From an uncultured Pelagibacteraceae bacterium (GTDB lineage: Bacteria > Pseudomonadota > Alphaproteobacteria > Pelagibacterales > Pelagibacteraceae): DNA of 64,000 nucleotides. Within the stretch, counting starts at the first letter, position 1. Each line of letters starts with the position of its first letter. Below, in pieces: positions 20,019-29,430 of this stretch. The notes beneath the pieces are model-generated. The model made no database searches and was not told the DNA's origin. It saw only the letters and a program-made list of their open reading frames with translations. The stretch lies in assembly GCA_902578935.1 (NCBI GenBank), contig CACHEU010000002.1:208253-272252 (forward strand), given 5' to 3'. Position numbers and translations under genes: made by a program.

Positions 20019-20372
20019 ATGAAAAAAATGAACCCATATATCAAACGAGTTGGAAGAAATAGAGCTAAACTTAAAAAAGTTAGTTTAGATAGATTTAGAA
20101 TAACTGTTTTTAAATCTTCAAGAAATATTTCAGCACAAATAATAGATGACAAAATTAACAAGACAATAGTGTCAGCTTCTTCAACAGAAAAAGATATGAA
20201 GAAGGATAAAAAAAAGAAAACTGAATTATCTATAGCTATAGGTGAAATTTTAGCTAAAAGAGCAGCGCAAAAAAAAATTAACAAAGTTTATTTTGATAGA
20301 GGAGGCTACAAATATCACGGAAGAATTAAAGCTTTAGCTGAATCTTTGAGGAAAAATGGATTGAGTTTCTAA
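20019..20372 (+). CDS. rplR: 50S ribosomal protein L18
   Basis: L18 binds 5S rRNA with L5. The 117-residue protein has RLTVFKS-like [17 protein letters not shown] and the terminal [24 protein letters not shown], which are diagnostic. A Lys-rich segment ([12 protein letters not shown]) occupies the position where family members have a polar helix. The stop overlaps the rpsE start by 1 nt. Confidence 0.96.
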   Translation: MKKMNPYIKRVGRNRAKLKKVSLDRFRITVFKSSRNISAQIIDDKINKTIVSASSTEKDMKKDKKKKTELSIAIGEILAKRAAQKKINKVYFDRGGYKYHGRIKALAESLRKNGLSF

Positions 20373-20872
20373 TGAGAGAAAGTGAATATATAGAAAAACT
20401 TGTTGCAATTAACAGAATAACAAAAGTTGTTAAAGGAGGTAGAAGATTTGGATTCGCCGCACTTGTGGTGGTAGGTAACCAAAAAGGATCTGTTGGCATA
20501 GGAAAAGGTAAGTCAAAACAAGTACCAGATGCAATTAAAAAAGCCACGGAACTAGCAAAAAGAAACATGATCAAAATACCATTGAAAGACGGAAGGACTT
20601 TACATCACGACATATATTCAAAAAGCGGATCTGGGAAAATTTTAATGAGAGCAGCCCCAACTGGTACAGGAATTATAGCCGGTGGTGCAATGCGAGCAGT
20701 TTGTGAAGTTATTGGTATACAAGATGTAGTTGCTAAATCTTTAGGTTCTGCAAATCCGCATAATGTTTTAAAAGCTTTATTGGATGGGTTAAAAAATCAA
20801 AGTTCTCCTAAATTTTTATCATCACTAAGAGGAAAAAATATATCAGAAATTATCAAAAAGAGAGAAAATTAA
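20372..20872 (+). CDS. rpsE: 30S ribosomal protein S5
   Basis: S5 lies at the mRNA entry site and affects accuracy. The 166-residue protein has the N-terminal domain [24 protein letters not shown] and the C-terminal [24 protein letters not shown]. In most bacteria rpmD (L30) follows; here rplO starts 2 nt after the stop, so rpmD is absent from this slot. Confidence 0.98.
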   Translation: MRESEYIEKLVAINRITKVVKGGRRFGFAALVVVGNQKGSVGIGKGKSKQVPDAIKKATELAKRNMIKIPLKDGRTLHHDIYSKSGSGKILMRAAPTGTGIIAGGAMRAVCEVIGIQDVVAKSLGSANPHNVLKALLDGLKNQSSPKFLSSLRGKNISEIIKKREN

Positions 20873-20874
20873 TA

Positions 20875-21336
20875 ATGAAACTAAACACACTGGTTAAAAC
20901 TAATTATCCAAAATTAAGAGTTGGGAGAGGAATAGGTTCTGGAAAAGGAAAAACTTCTGGTCGAGGAGTTAAAGGGCAAAAATCTAGATCTGGAGTTGCT
21001 ATTAAAAGTTTTGAGGGAGGACAAATGCCTCTTTACAGAAGGCTTCCTAAAAGAGGATTTAAAAAAATAGGCAAAAAGAATATTGCAATACTTAACCTAT
21101 CTGATTTGACAATTTTTTTAAAAAATAAAAAAATTAAGATTCAAGACGAAATCAGTATAAAAAATTTATCTGAAAAAAAATTAATAGGAAAAAAATATAG
21201 TAAATTAAAAATTCTTGGAAAGGGAGAGGTTAAAGAAAAACTAAAGATTACAACAGATTTTATTTCTAAGTCAGCACGTTCAAAAATAGAGAAAGCAGGC
21301 GGTTCTATAAATGTGCCTAAACAGAAAAATATTTAA
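20875..21336 (+). CDS. rplO: 50S ribosomal protein L15
   Basis: L15 is a late-assembly large-subunit protein. The 153-residue product has the Gly/Lys/Arg-rich extension RVGRGIGSGKGKTSGRGVKGQKSR and the FEGGQMPLYRRLPKRGF signature. The C-terminal domain is Lys/Ile-rich but collinear with the family. It precedes secY by 2 nt, as in most bacteria. Confidence 0.97.
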   Translation: MKLNTLVKTNYPKLRVGRGIGSGKGKTSGRGVKGQKSRSGVAIKSFEGGQMPLYRRLPKRGFKKIGKKNIAILNLSDLTIFLKNKKIKIQDEISIKNLSEKKLIGKKYSKLKILGKGEVKEKLKITTDFISKSARSKIEKAGGSINVPKQKNI

Positions 21337-21338
21337 AA

Positions 21339-22640
21339 ATGGCTAACGAAGAAGTAAATCAACAACCTCTTTCTCACTCACACGATCTAAGAAACAGAAT
21401 TATTTTCACAATTTTAATTCTATGTGTTTACAGGTTAGGAACTTATGTGCCTCTTGCCGGAATCGATCCTGTTGCTCTTCAAGAAACTATGTCTTCAAGT
21501 CAAAGAGGTTTATTAGGAATGTTCAATGTATTTTCAGGCGGTGCTGTGCAAAGAATGGCAATTTTTGCTTTAGGAATAATGCCATATATTTCATCTTCAA
21601 TAATAGTTCAGTTGTTAACTGGTGTTTCAGATTATTTTAAAAATTTAAAAGACCAAGGAGAATTTGGAAGAAAAAAAATTACACAAATTACAAGGTATGG
21701 AACAGTTTTTATCGCAGCTTTACAAGGATATGGAGTATCCGTTGGTTTAGAAAATGCAGGAAACCTTGTTTTAAATCCTGGAGTTTATTTTAAACTGATG
21801 ACAGTAATTTCTTTGGTAGCAGGAACGACTTTTTTAATGTGGCTTGGAGAACAGATAACAGCAAGAGGAATTGGTAACGGAATATCTCTTATAATATTTT
21901 CTGGTATCGTTGCCGAGATACCTAGAGCTTTAGCTTCAACATTTGAACTTGGTAGAACAGGCGCTTTATCAGCAACTATGATTATTGGAATTTTTATTCT
22001 CATCATAGTTACAGTAATGTTTATCGTTTTTATTGAAAGAGCAATGAGAAAAATTCTTATAAATTATCCTAAGAGACAAATGGGGAATAAAGTATATGGA
22101 GGTCAATCTTCCCACTTGCCGTTAAAAATAAATACAGCAGGTGTTATTCCTGCAATTTTTGCATCAGCACTCTTGTTATTACCAATAACATTTACAAATT
22201 TTGGTCTTGCAGAATCAGATCTATTTTTAAATTTATCCTCTTTGTTTTCACAAGGAAAACCTCTTTACATGTTGTTATATGCTTCTGGGATTATATTCTT
22301 TTGTTTTTTTTATACATCAATTGTATTTAATCCGAAAGAAACAGCAGAGAATTTAAGGAAATATGGCGGTTATGTTCCCGGAATTAGACCAGGAGAAAGA
22401 ACAGCAGAATATATTGAATGGATTTTAGTTAGACTAACAACTATTGGCGCTTGTTATTTAACAATTGTTTGTTTGATGCCAGAGTTTTTAATTGCAAAAT
22501 ACCCAATACCTTTTTATTTGGGGGGAACATCTATATTAATTGTAGTTGTAGTAGCCATGGATACAGTTACCCAAGTACAGACAAGATTGATGAGCTCACA
22601 ATACGAATCATTAATTAAAAAAGCTAAATTTAGTAAATAA
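21339..22640 (+). CDS. secY: preprotein translocase subunit SecY
   Basis: SecY is the ten-helix channel of the Sec translocon in the inner membrane. The 433-residue protein has the first membrane segment after residue 20, the plug/TM2 region (MFNVFSGGAVQRMAIFALGIMPYISSSIIVQLL) and the cytoplasmic FNPKETAENLRKYGGYVPGIRPG loop before TM9-10. It lies at the end of the spc group as usual. Its partner SecG is also in this window. Confidence 0.98.
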   Translation: MANEEVNQQPLSHSHDLRNRIIFTILILCVYRLGTYVPLAGIDPVALQETMSSSQRGLLGMFNVFSGGAVQRMAIFALGIMPYISSSIIVQLLTGVSDYFKNLKDQGEFGRKKITQITRYGTVFIAALQGYGVSVGLENAGNLVLNPGVYFKLMTVISLVAGTTFLMWLGEQITARGIGNGISLIIFSGIVAEIPRALASTFELGRTGALSATMIIGIFILIIVTVMFIVFIERAMRKILINYPKRQMGNKVYGGQSSHLPLKINTAGVIPAIFASALLLLPITFTNFGLAESDLFLNLSSLFSQGKPLYMLLYASGIIFFCFFYTSIVFNPKETAENLRKYGGYVPGIRPGERTAEYIEWILVRLTTIGACYLTIVCLMPEFLIAKYPIPFYLGGTSILIVVVVAMDTVTQVQTRLMSSQYESLIKKAKFSK

Positions 22641-22644
22641 AGTT

Positions 22645-23217
22645 ATGAACATAGTTATTTTTGGACCTCCAGGTGCGGGCAAAGGAACTCAATCAAAATT
22701 TATTGCAAATAAATTTAATTTATATCAATTATCTACGGGAGATCTTTTACGTAACGAAATTAAAAATAAAACACAATTAGGATCTGAAATTTCGTCAATC
22801 ATAAATTCCGGCGAGTTAGTTTCAGACGAAATAGTTAGTAATTTGATAGAAAAATTTGTTTCAAATGATACTTATAAAAACAAAATTATCTTTGATGGTT
22901 ATCCAAGAACTTTAATTCAAGCAAATAATTTAGATGATTTATTAAAAAAGTATAAACAAAAAATAGATATTGTCTTAAAATTGTCTGTAAGTTTAGAAAC
23001 AGTTAAAAAAAGAATTTTGGAAAGACAAACTCAAGAGAAAAGAGCTGATGACAATGAAGAAATAGCAATTAAAAGATATAAAACTTATGAAAAATCATCT
23101 GAACCAGTTATAGATTATTACAAGCAATCCAATTTACTCAAAGTTGTAAACGGTGAGGCAGGAATATCTGAAATTAATAGTGAAATTAGCGGGTTAATTG
23201 ACGCTATGAAGGGTTGA
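22645..23217 (+). CDS. adk: adenylate kinase
   Basis: This enzyme interconverts ATP + AMP and 2 ADP in the cytosol. The 190-residue protein has the P-loop GPPGAGKGTQ at residues 7-16, the AMP-binding LSTGDLLRNEI and FDGYPRTLIQA. The LID is the short form (RQTQEKRADDNEE), without zinc cysteines, which explains a length below the 214 of E. coli. The secY-adk-rpsM order is common in alphaproteobacteria. Confidence 0.97.
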   Translation: MNIVIFGPPGAGKGTQSKFIANKFNLYQLSTGDLLRNEIKNKTQLGSEISSIINSGELVSDEIVSNLIEKFVSNDTYKNKIIFDGYPRTLIQANNLDDLLKKYKQKIDIVLKLSVSLETVKKRILERQTQEKRADDNEEIAIKRYKTYEKSSEPVIDYYKQSNLLKVVNGEAGISEINSEISGLIDAMKG

Positions 23218-23241
23218 CTTTAAAGGATATGAACATATAAA
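23214..23241 (+). promoter_or_regulatory. candidate sigma-70 promoter for the rpsM-rpoA group
   Basis: TTGACT (23214-23219) overlaps the adk stop codon and is followed, after 16 nt, by TATAAA (23236-23241). The rpsM ATG is 23 nt further. The 47-nt gap is one of the larger ones in this region, so a separate or additional promoter for rpsM-rpsK-rpoA-rplQ is reasonable. It is based on motif match only. Confidence 0.45.
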
Positions 23242-23264
23242 TACTAATTTGAAAAAATCAAAAT

Positions 23265-23648
23265 ATGGCTAGGATAGCAGGCGTAAATATTCCGCAAGAC
23301 AAAGTTGTTCACATTGCTTTAACTTATATACACGGTATTGGCAATTTTAACTCAAAGCTCATTTGTGAGAAACTGAATATTCCTTTTAATAAAAGAGTTA
23401 ACGCACTTACAGAAGAAGAGGTTTTAAAAATTAGAGAATACATTGACCAAAATTATAAAGTAGAAGGTGATTTAAGACGAGAAATAGCAATGAACATAAA
23501 GAGACTTGTAGATTTAGCAAGTTATAGAGGATCTCGTCACAAAAAAAAATTACCAGTAAGAGGACAAAGAACACATTGCAATGCTCGTACTAGAAAAGGT
23601 AAGGCAATAGCTATTGCTGGAAAAAAACTCACTCCACTTAAAAAATAA
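23265..23648 (+). CDS. rpsM: 30S ribosomal protein S13
   Basis: S13 is a head protein that bridges the subunits and contacts S19. The 127-residue protein has [26 protein letters not shown] and the C-terminal [25 protein letters not shown]. The gene opens the alpha group after a 47-nt gap with a candidate promoter. Length is normal with a slightly longer Lys-rich end. Confidence 0.98.
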   Translation: MARIAGVNIPQDKVVHIALTYIHGIGNFNSKLICEKLNIPFNKRVNALTEEEVLKIREYIDQNYKVEGDLRREIAMNIKRLVDLASYRGSRHKKKLPVRGQRTHCNARTRKGKAIAIAGKKLTPLKK

Positions 23649-24134
23649 ATGAAAAAACAAGAAGACAAAAAAACAGAAAAAAAAGAAAATAAAAAAATAG
23701 AAAAAAAGGAAGATAAAAAAGTAGAAAAAGTAGCTGAATCTAAACCGATAAAAACAAAATTTAAAAAGAAAAATAAAGAAAGAAAAAATATATCTTCAGG
23801 GATAGCATTTGTGAATTCAACTTTTAATAATACAATAATTTCAATTGCCGATGAACATGGAAATGTTGTTTCATGGTCATCAGCTGGTTCAAAAGGGTTT
23901 AAAGGTTCTAGAAAATCTACGCCATATGCAGCCCAAGTGGCAGCCGATGATGCAGGAAGCAAAGCATATGAAATGGGATTAAGAACTTTATCTGTTCAAG
24001 TGAAAGGGCCTGGATCTGGGAGAGAAACTGCTTTGAGAGCATTACAATCTCGGGGTTTTAAAATAGTTTCTATTAAAGATACTACTCCTCTTCCACACAA
24101 CGGAACAAGACCACCAAAAAAAAGGAGAGTATAA
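23649..24134 (+). CDS. rpsK: 30S ribosomal protein S11 with charged N-terminal extension
   Basis: S11 lies on the platform near the E site and the Shine-Dalgarno helix. Residues from about 45 onward are a normal S11 ([64 protein letters not shown]). Before that lie about 40 residues of Lys/Glu-rich sequence with repeated KKxEKKEDKK units, so the protein is 161 rather than about 129 residues. The ATG directly abuts the rpsM stop, and no later ATG lies before the S11 core, so the extension is probably translated. Confidence 0.95.
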   Translation: MKKQEDKKTEKKENKKIEKKEDKKVEKVAESKPIKTKFKKKNKERKNISSGIAFVNSTFNNTIISIADEHGNVVSWSSAGSKGFKGSRKSTPYAAQVAADDAGSKAYEMGLRTLSVQVKGPGSGRETALRALQSRGFKIVSIKDTTPLPHNGTRPPKKRRV

Positions 24135-25165
24135 TGGAAGGGACTACTATTATTGATAAAAATTGGAAATCTTTAACAAAACCAAATAAACTTCAAATAG
24201 AAAGTAACGAAGATAAAACTATAGCAAAAGTTGTTGCCGAACCTTTAGAAAAAGGCTTTGGTCAAACTATTGGAAATTCTTTAAGAAGAATTTTGTTATC
24301 TTCAATTCAAGGAGCAGCAGTTACAGCTATACAGATTGATGGTGTTTTGCATGAATTTTCTTCAATAAAAGGTGTTAGAGAAGACGTTACTGATATTGTT
24401 TTGAATGTAAAAAATTTGGCAATAAAATTAGATTCTGATGGAGCTAAAAAACTAGTTTTAGATGCAACTGGACCAAAAGAAATTAAAGCTAAAGATATAA
24501 CTTTAGTTGCCGGTGTAACAATTTTGAATCCAGAACAAACTATCTGCAATTTAGATGAAAAAACAAAATTTCATATGGAAATGATGGTTAACAGTGGAAG
24601 AGGATATGTTTTGTCTCAAAAAAACAAATCAGAAGATACACCTTTAGGAATGATTGCTATAGATTCTCTTTTTAGTCCAGTTAAAAGAGTTTCTTTCAAA
24701 ATTGATAGCACAAGAGAGGGAGCTGCTTTAGATTATGATAAATTAATTATGGAAGTAGAAACTAATGGAACAGTTGCTGCTGAAGACGCAGTTGCATTTG
24801 CCGCAAGAATTTTTCAGGACCAATTGTCTATGTTTGTGAATTTTGAGGATCCAAAAGAAGTTGCAAAACCAGCTCCTACTACAGAACCTGAATTTAATAA
24901 AAACTTGTTAAAAAGGGTGGAGGAATTAGAACTTTCAGTGAGATCAATGAATTGTTTAAAAAATGATAATATAATTTATATTGGAGATCTTGTTCAAAAA
25001 ACAGAGCCAGAAATGCTTAGAACACCTAATTTTGGAAGAAAGTCTTTGAATGAGATAAAAGAAGTTTTAAGTTCCATGTCTTTATATTTAGGAATGGAAA
25101 TCCCTAATTGGCCACCAGATAATATAGCTGAACTTTCTAAAAAGTTGGAAGAAAATACATACTAA
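24134..25165 (+). CDS. rpoA: DNA-directed RNA polymerase subunit alpha
   Basis: The alpha subunit dimer scaffolds the polymerase and its C-terminal domain binds UP elements and activators. In this 343-residue protein the N-terminal domain shows [22 protein letters not shown], and the C-terminal domain shows [15 protein letters not shown] with [17 protein letters not shown]. The length is near the usual 330-340. Its start overlaps the rpsK stop by 1 nt. Confidence 0.98.
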   Translation: MEGTTIIDKNWKSLTKPNKLQIESNEDKTIAKVVAEPLEKGFGQTIGNSLRRILLSSIQGAAVTAIQIDGVLHEFSSIKGVREDVTDIVLNVKNLAIKLDSDGAKKLVLDATGPKEIKAKDITLVAGVTILNPEQTICNLDEKTKFHMEMMVNSGRGYVLSQKNKSEDTPLGMIAIDSLFSPVKRVSFKIDSTREGAALDYDKLIMEVETNGTVAAEDAVAFAARIFQDQLSMFVNFEDPKEVAKPAPTTEPEFNKNLLKRVEELELSVRSMNCLKNDNIIYIGDLVQKTEPEMLRTPNFGRKSLNEIKEVLSSMSLYLGMEIPNWPPDNIAELSKKLEENTY

Positions 25166-25173
25166 TTAATTAT

Positions 25174-25617
25174 ATGAGACATAAAATAGGATATAGAAAA
25201 CTAAACAAGACATCTGAACACAGAAAAGCTTTGTTTAAAAACATGTTAAATTCTTTAATTAAATATGAACAGATCATAACAACACTTCCAAAAGCAAAAG
25301 AGCTAAAACCACAAATAGATAAAGTTATTACTTTAGGAAAAAAATCTAATTTAAGTAAAAAAAAACATCTTTTTTCTAAGCTACAAGATCAAAAATCAGT
25401 TAAAAAAGTTTTTGAAACATTTTCAAAAAGGTACGCAAATAGAAAAGGCGGATATTCACGAGTTTTAAAAGCAGGTTTCAGAACAGGTGATGACGCCCCT
25501 ATGGCGGTAATTGAGTTAGTAGACAGAGATGTTAATGCTCGAAAAGTTGACAAACCTAAAAAAATAGAGCCAGCAAAAAAAGATAAAGAAACACTTCCAA
25601 AAACAGCTACTAAATAA
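25174..25617 (+). CDS. rplQ: 50S ribosomal protein L17 with Lys-rich tail
   Basis: L17 lies at the bottom of the large subunit near the tunnel exit. The core [29 protein letters not shown] is diagnostic, and the domain ends with [10 protein letters not shown]. The last 27 residues are a Lys/Pro/Glu tail ([16 protein letters not shown]), giving 147 residues. It is the last r-protein gene of the cluster; a pseudouridine synthase starts 17 nt downstream. Confidence 0.97.
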   Translation: MRHKIGYRKLNKTSEHRKALFKNMLNSLIKYEQIITTLPKAKELKPQIDKVITLGKKSNLSKKKHLFSKLQDQKSVKKVFETFSKRYANRKGGYSRVLKAGFRTGDDAPMAVIELVDRDVNARKVDKPKKIEPAKKDKETLPKTATK

Positions 25618-25634
25618 TATAAACTTAAGCTTCG

Positions 25635-26537
25635 ATGCTTAAAAAGTTTATAGTCAATAAGGACTATCATAATTCTCGATTTGACAGGTGGTTTAAACAA
25701 AATATTTCTAACGTACCTCAATCACTAATAGAAAAACTTGTTAGAAAAAAAAAGATCAAGATAAATAGAAAAAAAGTTAAGACATCGTACAGGGTTCAAT
25801 TCAATGATATTGTCGAGTTACATGCTGTAGAGGATTTAAAATCCAATAATAAATCAAAAAAAGAAAAGTACAAACCATCAGAAAAAGAAAAGGGAGAATA
25901 CGGTAAATTTGTCATTGAAAATAATGATAATTTTATAGTTATAAATAAACCTAGCGGAATACCAGTTCAGGCTGGAACAAAATCCTTTAAGAACATTGTC
26001 GATATATTAAAGGATACAAAATACTTTGAGTATACAAAGCCTTTTGTGGTTCACAGACTTGATAAAGAAACTTCAGGTGTGATGATAGTTGCAAAAAATA
26101 GAGAATATGCTCAATTATTTACTTCGCTTTTTAGAATTAGAAAAATGCACAAAACCTACTTAGCTATAACTCATGGAGCAGTTAAAAAAGATATAAAATT
26201 ACTCCAAGACAATTTAGTTACCTATGAAAAAAACAAAAAAGTAATCCAAAAAGCCATTTCGCATTTAAGAATATTAAAAAGTAATGACCAATACTCTTTT
26301 TTAGAGTTAAAACCTATTACTGGAAGAAAACACCAATTGAGAAAACAACTATACAATATTGGAAATCCAATAGTAGGAGATGATAAATATTCATTAAAAG
26401 CAACAGGGAAAAAATTTAAAGTAAAAAATATAATGTTACACGCATATAAAATTAAATTTATGATAAATAATATTAAATATAACTTTGAAGCTAAATACGG
26501 AGAAGAATTTGAGCAGTTTATTAAAGGAAAACTTTAA
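25635..26537 (+). CDS. rluC: RluA-family 23S rRNA pseudouridine synthase (RluC-like)
   Basis: It should isomerise uridines in 23S rRNA. The N-terminal region (about residues 20-75) looks like an S4 RNA-binding domain (LVRKKKIKINRKKVKTSYRV), followed by the catalytic domain with HRLDKETSGVMIVAKN, where the aspartate is the nucleophile, and GRKHQLRKQL. The 300-residue length suits RluC/RluD; I cannot be sure which, and RluC is the better guess from the S4 arrangement. The gene runs into the convergent lipB, the two stops sharing TTAA. Confidence 0.85.
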   Translation: MLKKFIVNKDYHNSRFDRWFKQNISNVPQSLIEKLVRKKKIKINRKKVKTSYRVQFNDIVELHAVEDLKSNNKSKKEKYKPSEKEKGEYGKFVIENNDNFIVINKPSGIPVQAGTKSFKNIVDILKDTKYFEYTKPFVVHRLDKETSGVMIVAKNREYAQLFTSLFRIRKMHKTYLAITHGAVKKDIKLLQDNLVTYEKNKKVIQKAISHLRILKSNDQYSFLELKPITGRKHQLRKQLYNIGNPIVGDDKYSLKATGKKFKVKNIMLHAYKIKFMINNIKYNFEAKYGEEFEQFIKGKL

Positions 26538-27139
26538 ACCTTTGAAAGATGTTCAAAAAAAATTCTCTTTAGGTTTTTTTTAATTCCAACAGGAATTTTT
26601 TTTTCATTTTTTAAAGAAGTTATTTTTCTATTATCTAGACCACAAGGAACAATTTTTTTGTAGTCATTAAGATTATTTTTGATATTTATAGAGAAGCCAT
26701 GATATGCTATCCAATGTGAAACTCTTATGCCAATTGCTGCAATTTTTCTTCTTTTGACCCATATGCCTATATCTTTTTTGTCAGCATATGATTCTATTCT
26801 ATAATTTTTTAAAAACTTGATAATCGTATTCTCAATTTGTCTAACCAAATTTCTTATGTCTTTCTTTCTTCTATTTAAATTAATAACAAAATAAACAACT
26901 TGTTGCCCAGGATTGTGAAGCGTGATTTTCCCTCCACGATTGGTTTTTACTATACTAATGGATTTATCCAATATTTCTTCTTTCTTAGACCTAATTCCTG
27001 CGGTGTAAGTTGTTGGATGTTCTAAAAACCACACCAATTCACGACCTCCCTCTTTTACACTGTTTACTCTTTTCTCGAGTAACTGGAGAGCTTTCTTGTA
27101 ATTTACGGGGTTTTTACTAATTTTAAATTCTATGTCCAT
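26534..27139 (-). CDS. lipB: octanoyl-[acyl-carrier-protein]:protein octanoyltransferase
   Basis: LipB moves octanoate from ACP to lipoyl domains, the first step of lipoate synthesis. I start at MDIEFKISKNPVNYKKALQLLEKRV (201 residues), as in homologues; the 292-residue track ORF runs back into the divergent mgtE. Visible motifs are ELVWFLEHPTTYTAG, RGGKITLHNPGQQVVY, the lysine in RRKIAAIGIRVSHWIAYHG and the catalytic cysteine in IVPCGLDNRKITSL. LipA is not in this window. The stop is interleaved with that of the rluC-like gene. Confidence 0.94.
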   Translation of the reverse strand: MDIEFKISKNPVNYKKALQLLEKRVNSVKEGGRELVWFLEHPTTYTAGIRSKKEEILDKSISIVKTNRGGKITLHNPGQQVVYFVINLNRRKKDIRNLVRQIENTIIKFLKNYRIESYADKKDIGIWVKRRKIAAIGIRVSHWIAYHGFSINIKNNLNDYKKIVPCGLDNRKITSLKNEKKIPVGIKKNLKRIFFEHLSKV

Positions 27140-27203
27140 TTTAAATTGAATTTTATCATCAGATAAACTAAAAGTCTCAAAAATTAAAACAATCTGGTGA
27201 ATT

Positions 27204-28583
27204 ATGAGTTTAGTGAAATCAGTTGGTGAACAAAAAGTAAATCTTGAATTTAATAAAGATTTTATCAATCTTTTTAGCGAAAAGATAAAATCAAAAGATG
27301 TTGCTTTTATAAACCAAACATTAGCAGACTTGCATTCGGCGGATGTAGCCAACTTAATAGAGAATCTTGATATTGATACAAGAAATAAGCTGATCGAAAT
27401 AGAAGCATTCAATATTGAACCTGAGATTTTTATTGAACTTAACGAATCTCTACAATCAGAAGTTCTTTTACTTTTAACACACGAATCTATTGCAAAAATT
27501 TTACGAAAACTTGAATCTGATAATGCTCTTCAAATTTTAGAAAAAATTGAAGAGGAAAAAAAGAAAAAGGTTCTAGATAAATTATCTCCCCAAGATAGAT
27601 TTCTTTTAGAGGAAGGACTTAGTTATCCAGAAGACTCAGCGGCAAGAATAATGCAGAGGGAATTTACCGCAGTTCCAAGTGATTGGACCGTTGGTCAAAC
27701 AATTGATTACTTAAGAGAAAATAAAGAATTACCAGAAGAATTTTTAGAAATCTTTGTCGTTGATAAAGATTTTAAACCTGTTGGAACAGTTCCTTCTTCT
27801 AGAGTTTTAAGAACTCCAAGAAATTCAAAAATGAATTCAATTATGAGAGAAGTTCCTGTTCTAATTTCAGTAAACATGGATAAAGAAGAAGTTGGTCATA
27901 CATTTGAAAATTACAACTTGGTTTCAGCTGGAGTTGTTAACAAAGATAATAAATTAATAGGAATGATAACTGCTGATGACGTTGTTACAGTTGTTCAAGA
28001 AGAAGCGGAAGAAGATGTTTTAAGGTTAGCAGGGGTGGGAGATGAAGAAATTACAGACGGAGTTTTTAAAAAAACTAAAAGAAGATTTACTTGGCTACTA
28101 CTTAATTTATTTACAGCAATTATAGCATCAATAGTTATAGGTTTTTTCCAAGAAGATATAGAAAAAGTTGTTGCTCTTGCCGTGTTGATGCCAATTGTTG
28201 CTTCAATGGGAGGAAATGCTGGAATGCAGACTCTTGCCGTTACCGTCAGAGCAATAGCAAAAAAAGAAATTTCTTCAGGAAATTTTTTAAAAGTTGTTAC
28301 GAAGGAATTTGTGATTGGTATATTAAACGGAGTAATTTTTGCAATCATCGCAGGAGTTGTTGTTCAGTTTTGGTTTGAACAAATAGATTTATCAATTTTG
28401 ATTGCCGTTTCAATGGTACTTAATATGATAGTGGCAGGTTTGTTTGGAATTTTAGTTCCTGTTTCTTTGAAAAAATTTAATATAGACCCCGCATTAGCTT
28501 CAAGCGTTTTTGTTACAACAATAACAGATGTGATTGGATTTTTATCTTTTCTTGGAATCGGTTCTTACTTTTTTCTTAGTTAA
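27204..28583 (+). CDS. mgtE: magnesium transporter MgtE
   Basis: MgtE is a dimeric, Mg2+-gated Mg2+ channel of the inner membrane. The 459-residue protein has an N-terminal helical domain (about 20-130, LHSADVANLIENLD), two CBS domains (about 135-255, with QREFTAVPSDWTVGQTIDYLRE and GMITADDVV), a plug helix and five membrane helices from about 280. The GVGDEEITDG linker and the MGGNAGMQTLAV segment of the pore are typical. It is a single gene flanked by lipB (divergent) and panC (convergent). Confidence 0.96.
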   Translation: MSLVKSVGEQKVNLEFNKDFINLFSEKIKSKDVAFINQTLADLHSADVANLIENLDIDTRNKLIEIEAFNIEPEIFIELNESLQSEVLLLLTHESIAKILRKLESDNALQILEKIEEEKKKKVLDKLSPQDRFLLEEGLSYPEDSAARIMQREFTAVPSDWTVGQTIDYLRENKELPEEFLEIFVVDKDFKPVGTVPSSRVLRTPRNSKMNSIMREVPVLISVNMDKEEVGHTFENYNLVSAGVVNKDNKLIGMITADDVVTVVQEEAEEDVLRLAGVGDEEITDGVFKKTKRRFTWLLLNLFTAIIASIVIGFFQEDIEKVVALAVLMPIVASMGGNAGMQTLAVTVRAIAKKEISSGNFLKVVTKEFVIGILNGVIFAIIAGVVVQFWFEQIDLSILIAVSMVLNMIVAGLFGILVPVSLKKFNIDPALASSVFVTTITDVIGFLSFLGIGSYFFLS

Positions 28584-29395
28584 AAATTATCAATAAGTCT
28601 TATTTTTCCAATATAAAAAGCAAAAAATAAATTAAATTTAGTATTATTTTTTTTTGGTTTTTTTAAAGTTTTTGAATCAATAATTTCTACATAGTCTACT
28701 TTTTTTGCACCCAGGAACAAAAGTTTATTTTTTATTTTGAAAAAATTATGATTTACTTTTTTTAAAATTAAATTCTTTTTATAGTTTTTCAAGACCTTTA
28801 TGATTTTGATAAGATTAGTTTTTTCATAGTTTTTTAATTTTTTCAACCTAGAAGAATATGCAACAAAGTTTTTATCCCTAATAGTTTTGCACGGAATTAC
28901 TTTGGTACTTATTTTATTTTTTCTAATATGTTTTTTGATTAAAATAAGTTGTTGAAAATCTTTGTTACCCAAAAAAATTTTTTTAGGTTTTGTTATTTCA
29001 AGAAGTCGATTAACAATATTAATTACCCCTCTAAAATGTCCTTTTCTATATTGTCCGCATAATTTATTTGAAAATCGATCAAGAAATATTTTATTTTTTG
29101 TTTTAAATTTATACACATCATTGTAGTGCGGCTTATATAGATAGTTGACTCTTAATCTTTTTAATATTTTTATATCATTTTTGTAACTCTTTGGATAATT
29201 TTTAAAATCTTCTTTGTTATCAAATTGTTTGGGATTCACAAAAATACTTACAATAGTTTTTTTTGATTCTCTAACTGACTTTTTTATAAGATTTTCATGG
29301 CCTTTATGGAGGCTTCCCATGGTTGGCACAAAACCAATATTATTGATATTTTTTATTTCTTTTTGTAACTTTTTTTTATTTGTAAATAATTTCAT
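28580..29395 (-). CDS. panC: pantothenate synthetase (pantoate-beta-alanine ligase)
   Basis: PanC joins pantoate and beta-alanine using ATP, the last step to pantothenate. The 271-residue protein has the nucleotide-binding GFVPTMGSLHKGHENLI, VSIFVNPKQF, the GHFRGVINIV stretch and the FLGNKDFQQLILIKK motif; RDKNFVAYSSRLKKL matches the SSRN-containing loop. The C-terminal half is extremely Lys/Ile/Asn-rich but collinear. No panB lies beside it. The stop shares TTAA with mgtE. Confidence 0.95.
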   Translation of the reverse strand: MKLFTNKKKLQKEIKNINNIGFVPTMGSLHKGHENLIKKSVRESKKTIVSIFVNPKQFDNKEDFKNYPKSYKNDIKILKRLRVNYLYKPHYNDVYKFKTKNKIFLDRFSNKLCGQYRKGHFRGVINIVNRLLEITKPKKIFLGNKDFQQLILIKKHIRKNKISTKVIPCKTIRDKNFVAYSSRLKKLKNYEKTNLIKIIKVLKNYKKNLILKKVNHNFFKIKNKLLFLGAKKVDYVEIIDSKTLKKPKKNNTKFNLFFAFYIGKIRLIDNF

Positions 29396-29430
29396 TTGTA
29401 AAAGATTTGTTTAGCTAGTAAAAGGTTTTA

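Noticed and set aside
23537-23962. 141-residue minus-strand ORF across rpsM and rpsK
   Set aside because: It is a Phe/Leu/Ser-rich mirror of the Lys-rich rpsK extension, typical of a shadow frame.
27140-27412. N-terminal extension of the lipB ORF (292-residue version in the track)
   Set aside because: The extra 91 residues lie antisense to the start of mgtE and do not resemble LipB, whereas the internal ATG at 27139 gives the family's usual length.
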